Below are positions 27,623-36,212 of a stretch of DNA of 62,461 nucleotides, piece by piece. The stretch comes from Acidobacteriaceae bacterium (GTDB taxonomy: Bacteria > Acidobacteriota > Terriglobia > Terriglobales > Acidobacteriaceae): the NCBI GenBank assembly GCA_027364815.1, contig DAHXOQ010000002.1, positions 1 through 62,461 of the forward strand, in the 5' to 3' direction. The notes beneath the pieces are model-generated. The model was not told where the DNA came from and did not search any database. It saw only the letters and a list, made by a program, of their open reading frames with translations. The stretch's first letter is position 1; each line of letters begins with the position of its first letter. Both the position numbers and the translations under genes were made by a program.

Positions 27623-28582
27623 TTAGTCGGAGGTCAGCAACTTTGGCGGCGTAGGCGACAAAGGCGGCTGTGTACTCACCAAGGTTTGTTCGATCTCGAA
27701 CTTGCTAAGCGTTAGCGTATAGGACTGTGTAGAGCTCGCTCCGAACTCAGTTCCTAGTTCTATTCCTGCCGCATATTGATAAGAGCTATTTCCATAAGCG
27801 GATACGCCCTCCTTAAGGAAGTCGAGAAAATTGAATTTAAATTCTCCCGACGGTAACCCCGGCTTCTTATGAGGATAAAAGAGAACGTTGGTCCCTCCTA
27901 TATACTCATCAAAGCTAAAGATCGTCGTATTGCCGTTCAGCGTAACCGGCTCATTGATGGTCTTGATGAAGGTTCCGCCACCAAAGTAGATAAAGCTGTA
28001 ATAAGGCAAGACCTCAACTTCAAGGCACTGCGAAGAATCCGATGGAGTACTTGAATTACACACCCATTCATCGAAAAGTAAATCTATGTCGCTTCCTGTG
28101 ATGGTGCCAGTCATTGCATATTTGATGTCGATAACCAAGGAAGACATGGCGGAAAGTTTCTTCGGGAATTGTGGCGGCTGATTCTGGAAACAGTCCATCC
28201 ACGGATCACATCCATAGAGTACAAATGGAAAGGCGTCCACTCCCGCTCTTGGCAATCCAGTCAGGTTAATGGTGGTAGTGATCGACCCGCGCCCACTATA
28301 AGTCTGCGTCATGTTGCCTTTACCTTTGCTTATTCCCCACGGATCGTTGTTCATCAGCCATAAATTTTTGGAGGAGTTCGTGGCCAGACGTACCGCAGTA
28401 CTAGATCCGCCTGTGCCCGGGGCAGTGTAGGAAGTCAAAGCAGCGGCGCCGGTGTTAAGCTCGGAATCCGACGTGATTAAAGTTTGAGCGCATGCCGCCG
28501 GCAACAATATTGTCGCACTGATCGAGGCCGCTAAAAGCACTTTTGACGTGATACAAAAGCACGTAATAGACAGATGATGCAT
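27623..28582 (-). CDS. secreted protein with GH12-like (glucanase) fold
   Basis: 319 residues from ATG 28582, which has GAGGTG upstream and starts a signal peptide (MHHLSITCFCITSKVLLAAS, cleavage near ACAQ). The mature protein has the look of a glycoside hydrolase family 12 jelly roll: LWLMNNDPWG near the start, a central strand ITGSDIDLLFDEWV at the place of the catalytic nucleophile strand, and AAGIELGTEFGAS at the place of the acid/base strand. The second Glu appears kept, while the nucleophile position seems to be Asp rather than Glu. It may be a xyloglucanase- or glucanase-like enzyme or a non-catalytic glycan-binding derivative. The assignment is tentative. Confidence 0.55.
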   Translation of the reverse strand: MHHLSITCFCITSKVLLAASISATILLPAACAQTLITSDSELNTGAAALTSYTAPGTGGSSTAVRLATNSSKNLWLMNNDPWGISKGKGNMTQTYSGRGSITTTINLTGLPRAGVDAFPFVLYGCDPWMDCFQNQPPQFPKKLSAMSSLVIDIKYAMTGTITGSDIDLLFDEWVCNSSTPSDSSQCLEVEVLPYYSFIYFGGGTFIKTINEPVTLNGNTTIFSFDEYIGGTNVLFYPHKKPGLPSGEFKFNFLDFLKEGVSAYGNSSYQYAAGIELGTEFGASSTQSYTLTLSKFEIEQTLVSTQPPLSPTPPKLLTSD

Positions 28583-28664
28583 TCGTTGCACCTCCAACTC
28601 AGATTAGAGCCGTTGATACCCGAGCGCAAGGGATAAGAGTGAGATTCGTTGAGTGCAGGAGTCT

Positions 28665-30179
28665 CTAACTGTTCTTCTTGATATTTTCGTCGTGCAACGC
28701 GGCTTCCTCCACACTTGATTTGCCTGTGTGCACAGGAAGGCCGCTAATGAGACCTTGGTAGTTTGTAAGGCGCGTATTGAGGATCACCATGCCTTTGGAT
28801 GTGATTTCATACTCGCGAATATCCTTGGCATGGTTTCCACCACGCATTTTGATGACAGTCATAATCTTGCGCAACTGACCATCGATAGAGACATATCTCA
28901 GCCGGATGATGTCATCTGTCAGGAAGGAAATTGAGTAAGTGCTGAAGGGAAATTCGATGAAAGATTCATCGACTTCAACCGTACTCAAGATAGTGACACC
29001 GATGCCGGTCAAGGCGAAGATCATGCGGTAAAGCGACTCGCGAAAATCGGCGCGGAAACCAGGTGAAAGAGCCATTTCAAAGCCAGCCAGGGAATCGATG
29101 ACCAAACGCTTGGCGCCAATTTTTTGTACGGCAGTGAGAATCGAATGCATGGTTTCGTCGACAGAAAGATCGAGAGGGCGGAGGTAGAGAATTTCGAGTT
29201 TGCCATCGGTTTGAGGCTTCTCGAGGTCCAAACCTAAAGTAGCCGCTCGTTCCGCATACGCTTGCGGACGCTCTTCAAAGACAGCGACAATGCCGGACTC
29301 ACCCTGACGGATGCCCTCGGCGATAAATTGGGTTGCGAGCACTGATTTTCCTGTTCCGGAAGAACCAGCCACAAGAACGCTATCCCCTTCTCGCACGCCA
29401 CCATCAAGCATCTTGTCCAACTCTTGAATGCCGAAGGATAGCCTCTTCTGTCCCAGTGCGTCTCTTCTGCCCGCCGTTAATCCGAAGGTGCGTGAGAAGG
29501 CCTGGACGCCAGCGTTGGTGATTCGGAAGGTATGTAATCCGGGTACAGATGCCTGACCGCGCAGTTTGACGATTTGCAACTTGCGCACAATGGAGTTACG
29601 TTCAGTTGTTTGACGCAGCCAGAGTAGCCCGTCAGCGACGGTAAAGATGGGGTTGTCTCGTAGTTCGTCCTCAGCATATTCACCGATCAGAAATGTAGTT
29701 GCCTGCCAGCTTGCCAGGAAGAGCGCCAAGCGCTGGATAAACGTTTGCAGTTCCATTCCATCGTGCGGCTTGCGAACCATGGTGCGGAAAGAGTCAACGA
29801 CCACAACAGCAGGGTTGAACTTTGTAACTTCATTGGTGATCTCATCCAGAACTGCGTCCAACTCATTCTCCAACACGATCTGGCTCAGATTGACGAAGCG
29901 AATGGCATCGGGCAACAATGCCGGATTAAAGAAGGTGTATTGTTGCTGATAGCGCAACATCTTGATAGCTGACTCGCCGAGGACAGTGAAATAGAGAGCA
30001 GGTCTCTCCGGGGTTGCATTGGCAAAGACAAACTGATGCGCCAGCGTAGTTTTGCCGCTGCCGGGAGCGCCGGCAATGATGTTGAACGAGAATTCAGGTA
30101 ATCCGCCGCCGACAATTTCATCGAGGCCCGGAACACCAGTCGGCAATTTGTTAATTTTTACCTTATCATCAGCGGTCAT
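28665..30179 (-). CDS. KaiC-like double-domain RecA-family ATPase
   Basis: 504 residues from ATG 30179, preceded by GGGAG; an upstream extension is open but would overlap the previous gene further. There are two KaiC domains. CI has P-loop GAPGSGKTT (37-45) and Walker B VVVVDSF (D129). CII has P-loop GSSGTGKS (272-279), the catalytic FEER pair E302-E303 and Walker B LVIDSL (D362). In CI the glutamate pair is G68-E69. The CII region matching the cyanobacterial autophosphorylation site reads SISFLTDD, keeping a Ser (418) but with Phe419 instead of Thr. No KaiA or KaiB is present. It is probably a signalling ATPase rather than a clock. It is the last gene of a three-gene operon and overlaps the preceding gene by 11 bases. 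Confidence 0.9.
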   Translation of the reverse strand: MTADDKVKINKLPTGVPGLDEIVGGGLPEFSFNIIAGAPGSGKTTLAHQFVFANATPERPALYFTVLGESAIKMLRYQQQYTFFNPALLPDAIRFVNLSQIVLENELDAVLDEITNEVTKFNPAVVVVDSFRTMVRKPHDGMELQTFIQRLALFLASWQATTFLIGEYAEDELRDNPIFTVADGLLWLRQTTERNSIVRKLQIVKLRGQASVPGLHTFRITNAGVQAFSRTFGLTAGRRDALGQKRLSFGIQELDKMLDGGVREGDSVLVAGSSGTGKSVLATQFIAEGIRQGESGIVAVFEERPQAYAERAATLGLDLEKPQTDGKLEILYLRPLDLSVDETMHSILTAVQKIGAKRLVIDSLAGFEMALSPGFRADFRESLYRMIFALTGIGVTILSTVEVDESFIEFPFSTYSISFLTDDIIRLRYVSIDGQLRKIMTVIKMRGGNHAKDIREYEITSKGMVILNTRLTNYQGLISGLPVHTGKSSVEEAALHDENIKKNS

Positions 30180-30630
30180 ACTTTTCTCCCGTTCCCGAAT
30201 TGCGAACATCGAAGGTTGCATCCGGCCACGCATTGCGCAGCAGGCGTAATGTTAAGGCTTCGCCAAGGAAGATATGAAGCAAGTTGAGTAAGCGGGCGAT
30301 AAGCATGCTTCCCCGCTCGCTGGACTGATATTCCTTGGTTCGGCCTTTGTGAGTTTCAATTTGCAGATCATAGTCGTTAAAGCCCAGTAAGGACCCATCC
30401 TCCGCTATTTGTACAGCGGCAAGACTATAATCTTCCAACTTGGCCATCACCAAGGCGCGACAAGCAAGTGACTGAAAACTAGTAACTCCAGTTATTGCAG
30501 TAAGGCTGTGGCGCAATTTCTCATAAACACGCAGAGTTGCAGACTCCATTGACATGGAACTGTCGTCCAATGCGGCTTCACTAGCAAGGAGCCGTCGGGC
30601 CAAATCTCGTATCTCTGGTGAAATCGTCAT
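30169..30630 (-). CDS. KaiC-operon partner B, unknown family
   Basis: 153 residues from the ATG at 30630. This start is chosen because it aligns exactly with the start of the upstream paralog (partner A); the frame is open to 30687. Shared features in order are DLARxLxASE near residue 10, LRVYEKLR, FQSLACRALVMAK, a short beta-like region ending in LQIE, and LIARLLNLLHIFLGEALTLRLL near the C-terminus. No catalytic motif or membrane helix is apparent, and it looks like a compact alpha/beta regulatory or adaptor domain. Its overlap with the KaiC gene implies coupled production and probably a physical complex. I do not know a named family for it. Confidence 0.75.
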   Translation of the reverse strand: MTISPEIRDLARRLLASEAALDDSSMSMESATLRVYEKLRHSLTAITGVTSFQSLACRALVMAKLEDYSLAAVQIAEDGSLLGFNDYDLQIETHKGRTKEYQSSERGSMLIARLLNLLHIFLGEALTLRLLRNAWPDATFDVRNSGTGEKYDR

Positions 30631-30783
30631 CGTTAAGACCGCATCATACGCTGTTGAAATTACCAACTTTCTCTCATTTGAGTACATTTCCGGAGATATT
30701 CATCTTCACATAAAATACAGTGCGATTGGATTTTCTGCCTGCAGATCACAATGCAGGTGAATAAAGACATTGGAGGATATGCA

Positions 30784-31479
30784 TCAATTCATATAACCAT
30801 TCGTCGGTGGCAGTGATATGTCTTGTTGCATGTCACCAGCTTTGCTTCTGATGAGTGTAAAAACATCCAGGACAGTAGCAATATTGCGAATATTGCCTAC
30901 AATAGATGTGAGCCCTTGCTCCATATCTGAATGAACGGCAATCAAAGCTTCGATATGATCACTCACACTTCTCAATCGATCGATTTCCCGCAGCAGTTTC
31001 TCGAATATCACGGCAGTTTCGGGTGCAACTGCTGTTGAAGTTGCTGCCATATCTGGGGTTGCAGCAAACTTTTTCTCGACATCAACCTGCATACGCAAAT
31101 CTTCAATCAAACGCAAAGTTGTTGCTTCGCCGAGGAAGGTAAGAAACAGCCCCAGCAGCTGCGCGATCATAATGACGCCGGCGTCGTCATCTGCATCATG
31201 ATTTGCGCCAATTTGAAATTCAACTCCGTCAAGACCGTACAACTCGCCGTTAGCCGTAACACGCACGGCTCCAAGTTTAGGCGACTGCGACTTGGCAAGA
31301 GCCAGGGCACGAGAGGCGAATACCTGAAATCCTTCGACACCAACAGGAGCGCCAAGTTGTCGACGCAGCTTCTCATAGACACGCACACTAGCAGGCTTGG
31401 TTTTAGGGGCAGTGCTTGCATCAACTTCACTTGCAATCAGGCTGCGAGCCAAATCACACATCTTGTGGGTAGGAGCCAT
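30784..31479 (-). CDS. KaiC-operon partner A, paralog of partner B with helical tail
   Basis: 231 residues. The first 130 residues are clearly homologous to partner B (DLARSLIASE, VRVYEKLRRQLG, FQVFASRALALAK, FQIG, MIAQLLGLFLTFLGEATTLR). A C-terminal extension (about 150-231) is predicted to be long helices by composition (EKLLREIDRLRSVSDHIEAL and following), of the kind seen in dimerisation or sensory signalling segments. GTTGAATCG with AAAGAG precedes the start. It is the first gene of the KaiC operon and diverges from the Crp/Fnr gene across about 410 bases. Function is unknown; a sensor or adaptor feeding the ATPase is the simplest proposal. Confidence 0.75.
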   Translation of the reverse strand: MAPTHKMCDLARSLIASEVDASTAPKTKPASVRVYEKLRRQLGAPVGVEGFQVFASRALALAKSQSPKLGAVRVTANGELYGLDGVEFQIGANHDADDDAGVIMIAQLLGLFLTFLGEATTLRLIEDLRMQVDVEKKFAATPDMAATSTAVAPETAVIFEKLLREIDRLRSVSDHIEALIAVHSDMEQGLTSIVGNIRNIATVLDVFTLIRSKAGDMQQDISLPPTNGYMN

Positions 31480-31888
31480 CGATTCAACTCTTTCTTCGGA
31501 GACAATACCTCATCATAAATGTGAGGCTCATCCTGCAATAATACAATTTTTACACTATTGTTATGGTGATGAGATGCTTAATGCGTTTCACATGCCTTGA
31601 TTGCATGGTAAATATTTAAATTACCGGGAAAATATTATAAAGTGTGAGCAATTTTGAACAATTAGCACTCTATTCAGTTGTAATACTTTGCTAGAGTTCA
31701 GGATGAAGTGTTGAGCCAAACGAATTTCAACGGATGCGTGGTGGACCTGGGACACCCGAATGACTGAGTAGAGCAAACAGTTGAGAATTCTTTGCGTATC
31801 ACGCGAGTGCCTTATCTTATATGGCAATGAAATAGAATTCCTGCCATTCACCGACCTGTTAGATCTGCATCTTGAAGGAGGCTGTCCG
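31480..31888. promoter_or_regulatory. divergent promoter region of the KaiC operon and the Crp/Fnr gene
   Basis: A+T-rich stretch of about 410 bases between two divergent starts, so it should contain promoters for both. Visible symmetric elements are TAAATATTTA near 31609 and CATGC/GCATG arms around 31590-31605. No canonical Crp (TGTGA-N6-TCACA) or Fnr (TTGAT-N4-ATCAA) site was found. The Crp/Fnr frame is open leftward into it (to 31781), but the chosen start at 31889 has much the better ribosome binding site. Confidence 0.5.
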
Positions 31889-32602
31889 ATGGCTGACCGC
31901 GATAAAGACGGAATGGATATTCTTAAATTGCTTGCGAGCGCTGGTATAGTTCGTAGAATCATGCAATTTGAGCCGAAGGCAGCATTCTTTTCACAGGGAG
32001 ATCTTGCGGACTCGGTCTTCTATCTTCAAAAGGGTCGAGCTAAAATCACGGTCGTCTCGATTTCGGGAAAAGAAGCAACAATCAGATTGATTTCAGCGGG
32101 AGATTTTGTTGGTGAGGGAGCACTTGCGGCGGTTTCCGGGCTACGTTTATCAACTGCCAAAGCCGTCTCAGCCTGCACAGCGCTGAAAATTAAGCGCAGC
32201 GAGATGATCCGTCTGATGCACGATGAACGCGGATTCTCAGAGTTATTCATGAAGTACCTAATCGAAAACAGCATGCGCGTCCAAGCTGACCTGGTCGCCC
32301 AACTTTTCAACTCAAGCGAGAAGCGGTTGGCTCGAATCCTGCTGATGATGGCCGAATACGGAGAGCCGGGCGAGCCGATAGAGTTCATTCCAAGGATTTC
32401 TCAAGAGACGCTGGCAGAGATGATCGGGACTACCCGGTCGCGAGTGAGCTTCTTTATGAATCGCTTTCGCAAACTTGGGTTTATCGAATATAAAGACCGC
32501 ATCCGCGTTCACAAATCGCTGTTGAACGTGATTCTGCTTGATCAAACCAGCGAGCGTCATGCAAAAATACCTTCTCTTGCGGCAACGACGCGACGCATCT
32601 GA
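31889..32602 (+). CDS. Crp/Fnr-family transcription regulator
   Basis: 237 residues from ATG 31889, with GAAGGAGG seven bases upstream. An N-terminal cyclic-nucleotide-binding-like beta roll (FFSQGDLADSVFYLQKGRAK, GDFVGEGALAAVSGLRLSTA) leads to a dimerisation helix. The C-terminal HTH_Crp contains RISQETLAEMIGTTRSRVSF, then FMNRFRKLGFIEY. No cysteine cluster for an Fe-S centre is seen at the N-terminus. The Arg-Ser pair that holds cAMP phosphate in E. coli Crp is not clearly kept, so the ligand is open. Its divergent position makes it a natural candidate regulator of the KaiC operon. Confidence 0.9.
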   Translation: MADRDKDGMDILKLLASAGIVRRIMQFEPKAAFFSQGDLADSVFYLQKGRAKITVVSISGKEATIRLISAGDFVGEGALAAVSGLRLSTAKAVSACTALKIKRSEMIRLMHDERGFSELFMKYLIENSMRVQADLVAQLFNSSEKRLARILLMMAEYGEPGEPIEFIPRISQETLAEMIGTTRSRVSFFMNRFRKLGFIEYKDRIRVHKSLLNVILLDQTSERHAKIPSLAATTRRI

Positions 32603-32700
32603 CAAGCGGAGTGGTACTGGTCACATCAACATTATTATGCCGGGTTATTCCGGATCAGCGAATAGCCAACTGGCGTAGTTGCTTCACTAGCCATTAAAGT

Positions 32701-33573
32701 TCACTCTGTGCCAATTGCACTCGCAACATAGCGCTGGCCATCGTAATCAGCTTTCACCTTGACCACATCTCCCACGTGGAGATTCTGGGTTGCAGGAAGT
32801 TGTGCGGAATCAAAAAAGATTCTGTAATCCTTACCGTCGCGCGGATCAATCAAGACGAAGTAGCCAGTATGCATGTCGAGGAAAGAAAGATTTCCATTGA
32901 ATAAAAATTCTGTCCCAGGAGTTGCGAGGATTGTGACTTTGCTTGCGATACTTTTCTCCTGCTTGCCGGATTTGAATTTGATTTCAACCTGACTGCCGTT
33001 TTTCAGATCAGAGGGTCCGAGTTGCGGCAATGCACTTGTACTCTGCCCTTCCTGAAGTACCGGCGTATTAGCCGGCAACAATATGTTGATGGGCTTGGGA
33101 GACAAAGTGGAACTGAGTGTCAACTCACTGGTGCTGGGATTGAAGTTCAACACGCGGCCCTGGTACTCGCCTTCGGGCACTTGCGACAACATATGAATGC
33201 TAAGTGCGAAGATGTTTGTTTTGTCCAAAACTGTCTGGACCGACGCATGGCTACCGGTATGCAAATCGCGCAGTTTAATCTTTTTGCCGTCCAGAAAGAC
33301 TTGAGTGCGTTCGTCAAAGAGAATTTTCAGCGGGCCTTGTCCGTAGACTTTCAACATAAATTGATCGCGTACAAAATCGATTTTGCGGATCTCACCACCC
33401 ATGATCGTGCTCTTTCCTGGAGGCACAGCCGGCAGCGCAATCAATGCGACCTGCGCACTTTCAGTTAGATCAGCGGTTTGCGGGAGCGTGTTTTGCGCTG
33501 GCGCAGCACCAGCAACCAATATTTGTCCGATTGTTAAACTACCAATCATCATTATTGAAAGAACATGGTCCAT
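32701..33573 (-). CDS. secreted protein with DUF5666-like beta repeats
   Basis: 290 residues from ATG 33573 (a GTG lies nine bases upstream; AAGGTG serves as ribosome binding site). The signal peptide runs MDHVLSIMMIGSLTIGQILV to about AAPAQ. The mature part consists of three or four similar OB-like beta segments: GEIRKIDFVRDQFMLKVYGQ, GRVLNFNPSTSELTLSSTLS and GNLSFLDMHTGYFVLIDPRD. Each ends in a phrase about conditions or values (QVFLDG, VLQEGQ, YRIFFDS). This resembles the DUF5666 proteins frequent in Acidobacteriota. It is periplasmic or exported, with no enzymatic motif. It diverges from the TPR gene. Confidence 0.65.
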   Translation of the reverse strand: MDHVLSIMMIGSLTIGQILVAGAAPAQNTLPQTADLTESAQVALIALPAVPPGKSTIMGGEIRKIDFVRDQFMLKVYGQGPLKILFDERTQVFLDGKKIKLRDLHTGSHASVQTVLDKTNIFALSIHMLSQVPEGEYQGRVLNFNPSTSELTLSSTLSPKPINILLPANTPVLQEGQSTSALPQLGPSDLKNGSQVEIKFKSGKQEKSIASKVTILATPGTEFLFNGNLSFLDMHTGYFVLIDPRDGKDYRIFFDSAQLPATQNLHVGDVVKVKADYDGQRYVASAIGTE

Positions 33574-33774
33574 ACAGTACACACCTTATCCATTACAAAT
33601 GCTAAGTTGTTAAACAGTAGACTGACGATCTTGAGTCAATCCAGCTTATCTGTGGGTGCAGAAACAATAGTTTTCATGCAACCCGGAATAAATGGTCATT
33701 TTTGTACATTCTGATTCATGAGCGCAACTGATCTTAACCAATTCTGAGACATGCAGAAAGGTCAAAAGAGCACA

Positions 33775-34926
33775 ATGTTTAGCAAGCTACTAACATTCAC
33801 CGCAGTTATTACGGTCTTCGGATCTTTGGGAACTCATGTATCGTGGGCGAAAGATAAGATAACGATCACAATTCCCAAGCGCAGCGAATTAACTCCGGTA
33901 CAGCGCCTGAATCGCGCCGGCGTAGATGCTACCAAGAAACACGAGTACAACAAGGCGGCCACGCTTTTTTACAAGGCATATCTTTACGATCCTTCCGATC
34001 CCTTCACGCTGAACAACCTCGGCTACATCAGCGAAGTGCAAGGGGAATTAGAGCGTGCGCGCAAATTTTATGCGCTTGCATCGGAACAAGGCAGCAATGT
34101 AAACATCGACCGGAGCAGCGCAAAGCAGCTTGAAGGCAAGTCGATGAAATTCGCTTTCACTTCGCTTCAAGACATCCCGATGCGCGTAAACCGCATGAAC
34201 GTGGATGCCATAGTGCTTCTCTCAGAGAATCGTGCATTCGAATCTGTTGCCACACTGGAGAGCGCCATCAAGCTCGATCCTCTAAATCCTTTTACACTAA
34301 ATAATCTCGGTGTGGCCTATGAAGCGATAGGAGACTACGACAACGCAATGAAAAATTATATTACCGTCGCGGAATTGCATTCATTGGAGCCAGTAGTAGT
34401 GACGATTGACCGCGCATGGCGAGGACGGCCGATCAGCAGCATGGCAGCGCAGAGCGCGAAGCAATTGGAAGAGCGCATGGCAAAAATGGAACCATCGCAA
34501 TCACATGCGGAGATGTTTGCCGTGCGTGGAGTCGAAGCGGAGAATCAAAATGATTGGAACTCAGCAAGGGAAGCATTCATCCACGCTTACATGCTTGATC
34601 CAAATAACGCTTTTTCATTGAATAACCGCGGCTATGTAGCGGAGAGAGATGGCGATCCTGAGACAGCGAAGTTCTTTTATGACAAGGCAAGGAAAGCCGA
34701 CGACTCAAGCAAACGTGTGGGTCTAGCAACACAGGTTTCGGCAGAAGGCAAAAAGCTTACAACAGTTGCAATCGATAGCACCCAGCAGGTCGCTGTTGAG
34801 CTTAACAAGAACAGGGAGGATCGGCATCGGCAAACTGGACCGATTGAGCTGACTCATCGAGATCCGCTGCCAACAGGAACTTCGCTGGTAGATCCGGACA
34901 ATCATTCGCCGTCGGTCACGCCATAA
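33775..34926 (+). CDS. secreted TPR protein
   Basis: 383 residues from ATG 33775, which directly starts a signal peptide (MFSKLLTFTAVITVFGSLGT, cleavage near SWA). Another in-frame ATG lies at 33751. Three TPR-like blocks are visible, each with the phrase DPxxPFTLNNLG or a variant: AYLYDPSDPFTLNNLGYISE, SAIKLDPLNPFTLNNLGVAY, HAYMLDPNNAFSLNNRGYVA. They are separated by 100-residue spacers, so the gene grew by internal duplication. The C-terminus is polar and disordered-looking. It is probably a periplasmic scaffold. It begins a + strand run with the nucleotidyltransferase, TonB-C, VWA and OmpA genes. Confidence 0.8.
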   Translation: MFSKLLTFTAVITVFGSLGTHVSWAKDKITITIPKRSELTPVQRLNRAGVDATKKHEYNKAATLFYKAYLYDPSDPFTLNNLGYISEVQGELERARKFYALASEQGSNVNIDRSSAKQLEGKSMKFAFTSLQDIPMRVNRMNVDAIVLLSENRAFESVATLESAIKLDPLNPFTLNNLGVAYEAIGDYDNAMKNYITVAELHSLEPVVVTIDRAWRGRPISSMAAQSAKQLEERMAKMEPSQSHAEMFAVRGVEAENQNDWNSAREAFIHAYMLDPNNAFSLNNRGYVAERDGDPETAKFFYDKARKADDSSKRVGLATQVSAEGKKLTTVAIDSTQQVAVELNKNREDRHRQTGPIELTHRDPLPTGTSLVDPDNHSPSVTP

Positions 34927-34980
34927 GTATCGCCATAGGATATAGCGCAGTATCCACAAAATTAAAAAGGAAACCGTCAC

Positions 34981-36096
34981 ATGACCCAATCAGTCGCACA
35001 AACACAATCTGAAAATTCCATGACGTTGCTTTCACGCTTGCTCTTGATGGTAGTGGATGGCAGTATGACATCTGCAAACGCTATGGATAATCTGGACTCG
35101 GCAGTACTAAATATCAGCGGCGAGCAGTTTGACAGTTTGCTTGAGGTTGCCAGTTCTAACCACGTGTTGGTGCGCGGATTGGAACTGATGCTGGAGAAAT
35201 TCCGCTATGCAAATGACTTAATACGTTCTGAGTGGGTGCAAACGGCACTTGATATCGAGTATTCACGCATCATGACGGCGATACCCTTTCTGCATAACAT
35301 CTCTACGGCCTTCAAAAACGAAGGATATGAAATTACAGTTATCAAATCGCTTGACCACTGGCCTGATCTCGGCAGCGATCTGGATCTTTATACCGGAACT
35401 CAACCAGAGGATGCGATCAAGCTGATGCAGATGCGCTTCGACGCTCAAACAGCACCGCGCAGTTGGGGAGACCGCCTGGCCGGAAAATGGAATTTCCTTA
35501 TTGCCGGACTTCCTGAGTCAGTGGAGATACACATGGGCCGCCTGGGACAGACAGGGGAACAGATGGTCATCGCATCAAATCTGGCAAAACGCAGCCGGCT
35601 GGTCTTGATTGGTGACTACATGTTTTCAGTTCCATCAGCCTCTGATCGCCTGATAATTTCAACTTTGCAAAGAATGTACCGTCATTTTTATTTCAGATTA
35701 TGCGACATAGTTGATAGCGCAGCGCTGGTGGAATCCGGCCAGGTTGATTACGAGGATCTCCGTTCCTGCGCGACATCTGCGGGAATTTGGGAGGGTGTTG
35801 CGAGCTATCTTGTGATTGTGTCTGACTACGTTAGAAAGTATCGAGGCTGGGGTCTTGATTTGCCGCAGTTCGTGCTGGCCTCCGCCCGATTTTGCGACAA
35901 TGATGTTTATTTTGGCAATGGTTTTCTGCGTGTGCCAATCATACCTAAATCTGCCAAGCTTTACGCGTCGCAGCTTGCCGGATTGTTGCGGAAGCGCGAC
36001 TTGAGCAATAGCGCACGTCTCAGCATTTTGCCATGGCTTGCCACTGCAGCTTTAGTGGGGCAAAAAATTACCGGTAGCGATAAGGGGATTTGGTAA
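34981..36096 (+). CDS. nucleotidyltransferase family protein (NTP_transf_5-like)
   Basis: 371 residues. A helical N-terminus leads to the nucleotidyltransferase core ITVIKSLDHWPDLGSDLDLY (about 118-137), where D133 and D135 form an intact DxD metal site. The lysine in IKS corresponds to the KG motif of this family. The rest is mostly helical. Related proteins often sit in polysaccharide and peptide-modification loci, and their substrates are mostly unknown. Unlike the protein at 17713-18939, the active site looks complete. AAAAGGA lies upstream of the ATG. Confidence 0.7.
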   Translation: MTQSVAQTQSENSMTLLSRLLLMVVDGSMTSANAMDNLDSAVLNISGEQFDSLLEVASSNHVLVRGLELMLEKFRYANDLIRSEWVQTALDIEYSRIMTAIPFLHNISTAFKNEGYEITVIKSLDHWPDLGSDLDLYTGTQPEDAIKLMQMRFDAQTAPRSWGDRLAGKWNFLIAGLPESVEIHMGRLGQTGEQMVIASNLAKRSRLVLIGDYMFSVPSASDRLIISTLQRMYRHFYFRLCDIVDSAALVESGQVDYEDLRSCATSAGIWEGVASYLVIVSDYVRKYRGWGLDLPQFVLASARFCDNDVYFGNGFLRVPIIPKSAKLYASQLAGLLRKRDLSNSARLSILPWLATAALVGQKITGSDKGIW

Positions 36097-36212
36097 TCCA
36101 CTGATGGAGGTTTGAACTGCGTGAACCGAGAGCGGCAAGTCAGTGTGCTCTCGTTGGTATTAAATTGACGATCAACCAAGTATTGAAATGCCTAGAGGCG
36201 AGACTAACGACT

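Noticed and set aside
27402..27654. Small genes in the convergent spacer
   Set aside because: Both frames run through the terminator stem and T-tract, have no ribosome binding site and no family similarity.
28665..30179. Circadian clock locus
   Set aside because: KaiC-like gene is present but KaiA and KaiB are not, and the paired phosphorylation site is altered; clock function cannot be claimed.
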